Below, in pieces: positions 59,054 through 64,000 of a stretch of 64,000 bases of DNA; the stretch's first letter is position 1; the number at the start of each line of letters is the position of its first letter. Under the pieces are notes generated by a model. That model was not told where the DNA came from. It worked only from the letters and a program-made list of their open reading frames with translations, and ran no database searches. The translations under genes and the position numbers were made by a program. The stretch is from Bisbaumannia salifodinae (GTDB lineage: Bacteria > Pseudomonadota > Gammaproteobacteria > Pseudomonadales > Halomonadaceae). The stretch lies in the NCBI RefSeq assembly GCF_039522585.1, contig NZ_BAAADR010000012.1; one strand, given 5' to 3'.

Positions 59054-60304
59054 TCACTCGCTCTCGATATCGTCCTTGTCGAGGCCGAAGGCGCTGTGCA
59101 GGGCACGCACGGCGAGCTCCATCTGCTTCTCGTCGATCACCACCGAGATCTTGATCTCGGAGGTGGAGACCATGCGGATATTGATGTTCTCCTCGGAGAG
59201 CACGCGGAACATCTTGGAGGCCACGCCGGCGTGGGAGCGCATGCCCACGCCCACCAGGGAGACCTTGGCGATATTGTCATCGCCCTTGACCTCGCCCTCA
59301 CCCAGGTCCGGCAGCACCTGCTCGTTGAGGATCCTCAGGGTCTGCTTGTAGTCGCCCTTGGCCACGGTGAAGGTGAAGTCGGTGTAGTCGCCGGCCGGCG
59401 CCACGTTCTGCACGATCATGTCGACTTCGATATTGGCGTCGGCGATGGGCCCCAGGATCCGCGAGGCCACGCCGGGCACGTCCGGGGTATTGAGCAGGGT
59501 CAGCTTGGCCTCGTTGGCGGTGAAGGCGATACCGGAGATCAGCGGTTCTTCCATGGAATCCTCTTCTTCATCTGTGTCAGCGACGATCAGGGTGCCGGGG
59601 CCGTCCTGGAAACTGGACAGCACGCGCAGCGGCACATTGTATTTGCCGGCGAATTCGACGGCGCGGATCTGCAGCACCTTGGAGCCCAGGCTGGCCAGCT
59701 CGAGCATCTCCTCCACGGTGATGGTGTCCAGGCGACGCGCCTTGGAGCAGACCCGCGGATCGGTGGTGTAGACGCCGTCCACGTCGGTATAGATCTGGCA
59801 CTCGTCGGCGCCCAGGGCCGCGGCCAGGGCGACACCGGTGGTGTCGGAGCCACCGCGGCCGAGGGTGGTGATATTGCCCTCCTCGTCTACTCCCTGGAAG
59901 CCGGCGACCACCAGCACCTTGCCCTCGTCCAGGTCCTCGCGCATCTCGTCGGTCTCGATGCGCTGGATGCGCGCCTTGGTATGGGCGCTGTCGGTGAGAA
60001 TGCCCACCTGGGAACCGGTGTAGGAGGTGGCCGGCACGCCCAGCTTGTGCAGGGCCATGGCCAGCAGGGAGATGGTCACCTGCTCGCCGGTGGAGACCAG
60101 CATGTCCATCTCGCGGGGCGTGGGCTCGTCATTGATCTCGTTGGCCATGCCGATCAGGCGATTGGTCTCGCCGCTCATGGCGGAGACCACCACCACCACC
60201 TGGTGGCCGTCGTCGCGGAACCCCTTGACCTTCTCGGCCACGGCCTTGATGCGCTCCACGGAGCCCACCGAGGTGCCGCCAAATTTCTGTACGTATAACG
60301 CCAT
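59054..60304 (-). CDS. lysC: Aspartate kinase
   Basis: The enzyme (416 residues from the ATG at 60304) begins MALYVQKFGGTSVGSVERI, the kinase motif. The aspartate-binding segment TTLGRGGSDTTGVALAAAL and two C-terminal ACT domains follow (about 265-416). The size matches the monofunctional lysine/threonine-inhibited type of Pseudomonas. It phosphorylates aspartate, the first step to lysine, threonine and methionine. The longer frame upstream was rejected. Confidence 0.95.
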   Translation of the reverse strand: MALYVQKFGGTSVGSVERIKAVAEKVKGFRDDGHQVVVVVSAMSGETNRLIGMANEINDEPTPREMDMLVSTGEQVTISLLAMALHKLGVPATSYTGSQVGILTDSAHTKARIQRIETDEMREDLDEGKVLVVAGFQGVDEEGNITTLGRGGSDTTGVALAAALGADECQIYTDVDGVYTTDPRVCSKARRLDTITVEEMLELASLGSKVLQIRAVEFAGKYNVPLRVLSSFQDGPGTLIVADTDEEEDSMEEPLISGIAFTANEAKLTLLNTPDVPGVASRILGPIADANIEVDMIVQNVAPAGDYTDFTFTVAKGDYKQTLRILNEQVLPDLGEGEVKGDDNIAKVSLVGVGMRSHAGVASKMFRVLSEENINIRMVSTSEIKISVVIDEKQMELAVRALHSAFGLDKDDIESE

Positions 60305-60396
60305 ATGCAAGTGTCCTGATTGGTCAGTGAATCGATGAATGATCGGGAACCGGCAAAGAAAAGGGCCGGGGCATCGCTGCCACTCGGCCCTTCGTA

Positions 60397-63009
<2,613 letters not shown>

Positions 63010-63209
63010 AATAAGTCCGTGTGGATAAGCCTGAAGACGCCTGGGCGCCCGGCGCCGGGGCACCGTCGCAAAGAAGACCATTATAACGCAGTCGTCAAGG
63101 AACTTTCAGCGGGGCATCGGCGACCGCCGCTGTCGCGGGGAGATAAGCGGCCAACAGAAGCGAGCATGGTCGCTGGAGCAACCACCCTAGACGCTGGGAC
63201 GAGGCCACA

Positions 63210-63389
63210 GCGGGGCTAACTAGCGAAGCGACGTCGCCAGGACGCTGACGAGTAGCGAGCGACTAGCGGAGATCGACAGGGATGTCGTATCCAGGGCCGG
63301 CGAGAGAGACCTCGGTCCGGCCCGACGCGTCAGTCGCGAGCGCAGCATCAGGGTTTCGTCCTGGAGAGGAGCGAGTCGGTTAGCCCCGC
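63210..63389 (+). repeat. Dispersed structured repeat, copy 3
   Basis: This is the most complete copy. GCGGGGCTAAC and GTTAGCCCCGC form exact complementary ends. The interior matches the copies at 25.4 kb and 53.0 kb (CTAGCGAAGCGACGTCGCC, ACCTCGGTCCGGCCCGACG). It lies between alaS and recX. Confidence 0.8.
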
Positions 63390-63446
63390 GACTGACGGGA
63401 GGCATCTATCGCAACAGGGCCTCTCTTCAGACGCTGAGGCTCGGAG

Positions 63447-63545
63447 CTACGACTCCTCCTCATCACTCCAGGCCGTTTCAAGGGCATAACGCACCTGGTC
63501 GAAGCTGAAACCACGGGGCGGATAGAGAGCAGGAAACGCCTGAGC
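63447..63545 (-). pseudogene. Tandem copy of the recX 3' end
   Basis: The minus strand here reads PPRGFSFDQVRYALETAWSD and then EEES-stop, matching the true recX end GRGFSFDQVRHALETAWSD and EE-stop located 95 bp away. The frame is intact at its 3' end but the upstream part is unrelated, so no full protein can be made. It is a direct duplication of about 90 bp. Confidence 0.7.
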
Positions 63546-63547
63546 GT

Positions 63548-64000
63548 TTACTCTTCATCACTCCAGGCCGTCTCGAGAGCATGACGCACCTGGTCGAAGC
63601 TGAAACCACGCCCGGCCAGGAAACGCTCCTGGCGGGCCCGTTCCTTGGGAGTCGCGGCGGGGGCCGCGAAGCGTCGGGCCAGGGTCTCGGCGGCCAGGGT
63701 GAACCAGTCGAGCTCGCCGGCGGCCTCGGCCTCCCTGAGGAGCGTATCGATGGCCTCCCGGGAGAGGCCCCGCTGGCCCAGATCGGCGCGCACCTTCAGC
63801 GGCCCCTGTCCGCGAGCCAGCCGCGAGCGCAGGAAGGCCTCGGCGAAGCGGGCATCGCTCTGCAGGCCCTGCTCGGCCAGGGCAGCCAGGCACTCGGTGA
63901 TGGCCTCGGCGGCATGCCCTTTATTAGCCAGGCGGCCCTCCAGCTCGCTACGCGAATAGTCGCGCCGGGCCAGTAGGCGGATGGCGTCCTCCCGGGGGGA
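63548..64000 (-). CDS. recX: Regulatory protein RecX (5' end outside the window)
   Basis: The visible 150 codons read REDAIRLLARRDYSRSELEG, then three-helix repeats (ECLAALAEQGLQSDARFAEA, LRRADLG-like) and the C-terminal FDQVRHALETAWSDEE. This is the RecX fold of repeated helical triplets. RecX binds and inhibits RecA filaments. The frame is open to the window edge, so the start and probably only a few codons are missing. recA would be expected beyond the edge. Confidence 0.93.
   Translation of the reverse strand, partial: SPREDAIRLLARRDYSRSELEGRLANKGHAAEAITECLAALAEQGLQSDARFAEAFLRSRLARGQGPLKVRADLGQRGLSREAIDTLLREAEAAGELDWFTLAAETLARRFAAPAATPKERARQERFLAGRGFSFDQVRHALETAWSDEE

Noticed and set aside
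60305..60396. Lysine riboswitch upstream of lysC
   Set aside because: Only 92 bases separate alaS and lysC, too few for a lysine riboswitch, and no matching conserved segments are visible.

Overview
The window looks like a chromosomal segment of a high-GC gammaproteobacterium of the Halomonadaceae (Halomonas or a close relative). Gene order, not a database match, supports this: alaS-lysC-csrA-tRNA-Ser-tRNA-Arg, a complete ccmABCDEFGHI operon, smc-zipA-ligA, oxaloacetate decarboxylase oadGAB, glrK-qseG-glrR, and yciO/rnm/yciI. Most genes are recognisable housekeeping genes with strong GC-rich codon bias.

Positions 1 to about 11,045 are an accessory block. It holds a winged-helix regulator with a beta-propeller gene, a LysR/MFS/NADP-oxidoreductase cassette, a predicted PD-(D/E)XK nuclease gene of unknown family, remnants of IS481- and IS5-type transposases, a second LysR/MFS pair with visibly lower GC, and a 5'-truncated DUF6282 gene. 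The truncation lies directly against a core potassium-channel gene, so the block edge is probably near 11,045.

From about 11,050 onward the layout is core: rlmA, guaBA, a PRC-barrel protein, xseA, a 1-Cys peroxiredoxin, and the two-component operon glrK-qseG-glrR. Upstream of glrK is a 1.2-kb non-coding region. It appears to hold two related small-RNA units in the same orientation, each with a Rho-independent terminator, a sigma-54-type promoter (GG-N10-GC) and a GlrR-like box (GTC-N10-GAC) about 98 bp farther upstream. This matches the position and regulation of enterobacterial glmY and is the most interesting signal in the window.

Next come argA, the pit phosphate transporter with its PhoU-like partner, a CYTH triphosphatase, a second Kv-like channel, an acid phosphatase, yciO, rnm, yciI, mnmC, an EamA exporter with an AraC regulator, yheU, ligA, zipA and smc. 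The cytochrome c maturation operon is tightly overlapped (ccmA to ccmI, read on the minus strand). An SOS-box-preceded LexA-like protease without a DNA-binding domain overlaps yigZ. After oadGAB and dusC come three tRNA genes, csrA, lysC, alaS and the window-end recX.

Dispersed non-coding repeats are a second theme. A roughly 170-180-bp element with complementary ends occurs three times (25.4, 53.0 and 63.3 kb). A different inverted-repeat element sits at 53.2 kb, a REP-like sequence beside a copied araC 3' end at 35.8 kb, and a tandem copy of the recX 3' end at 63.45 kb.
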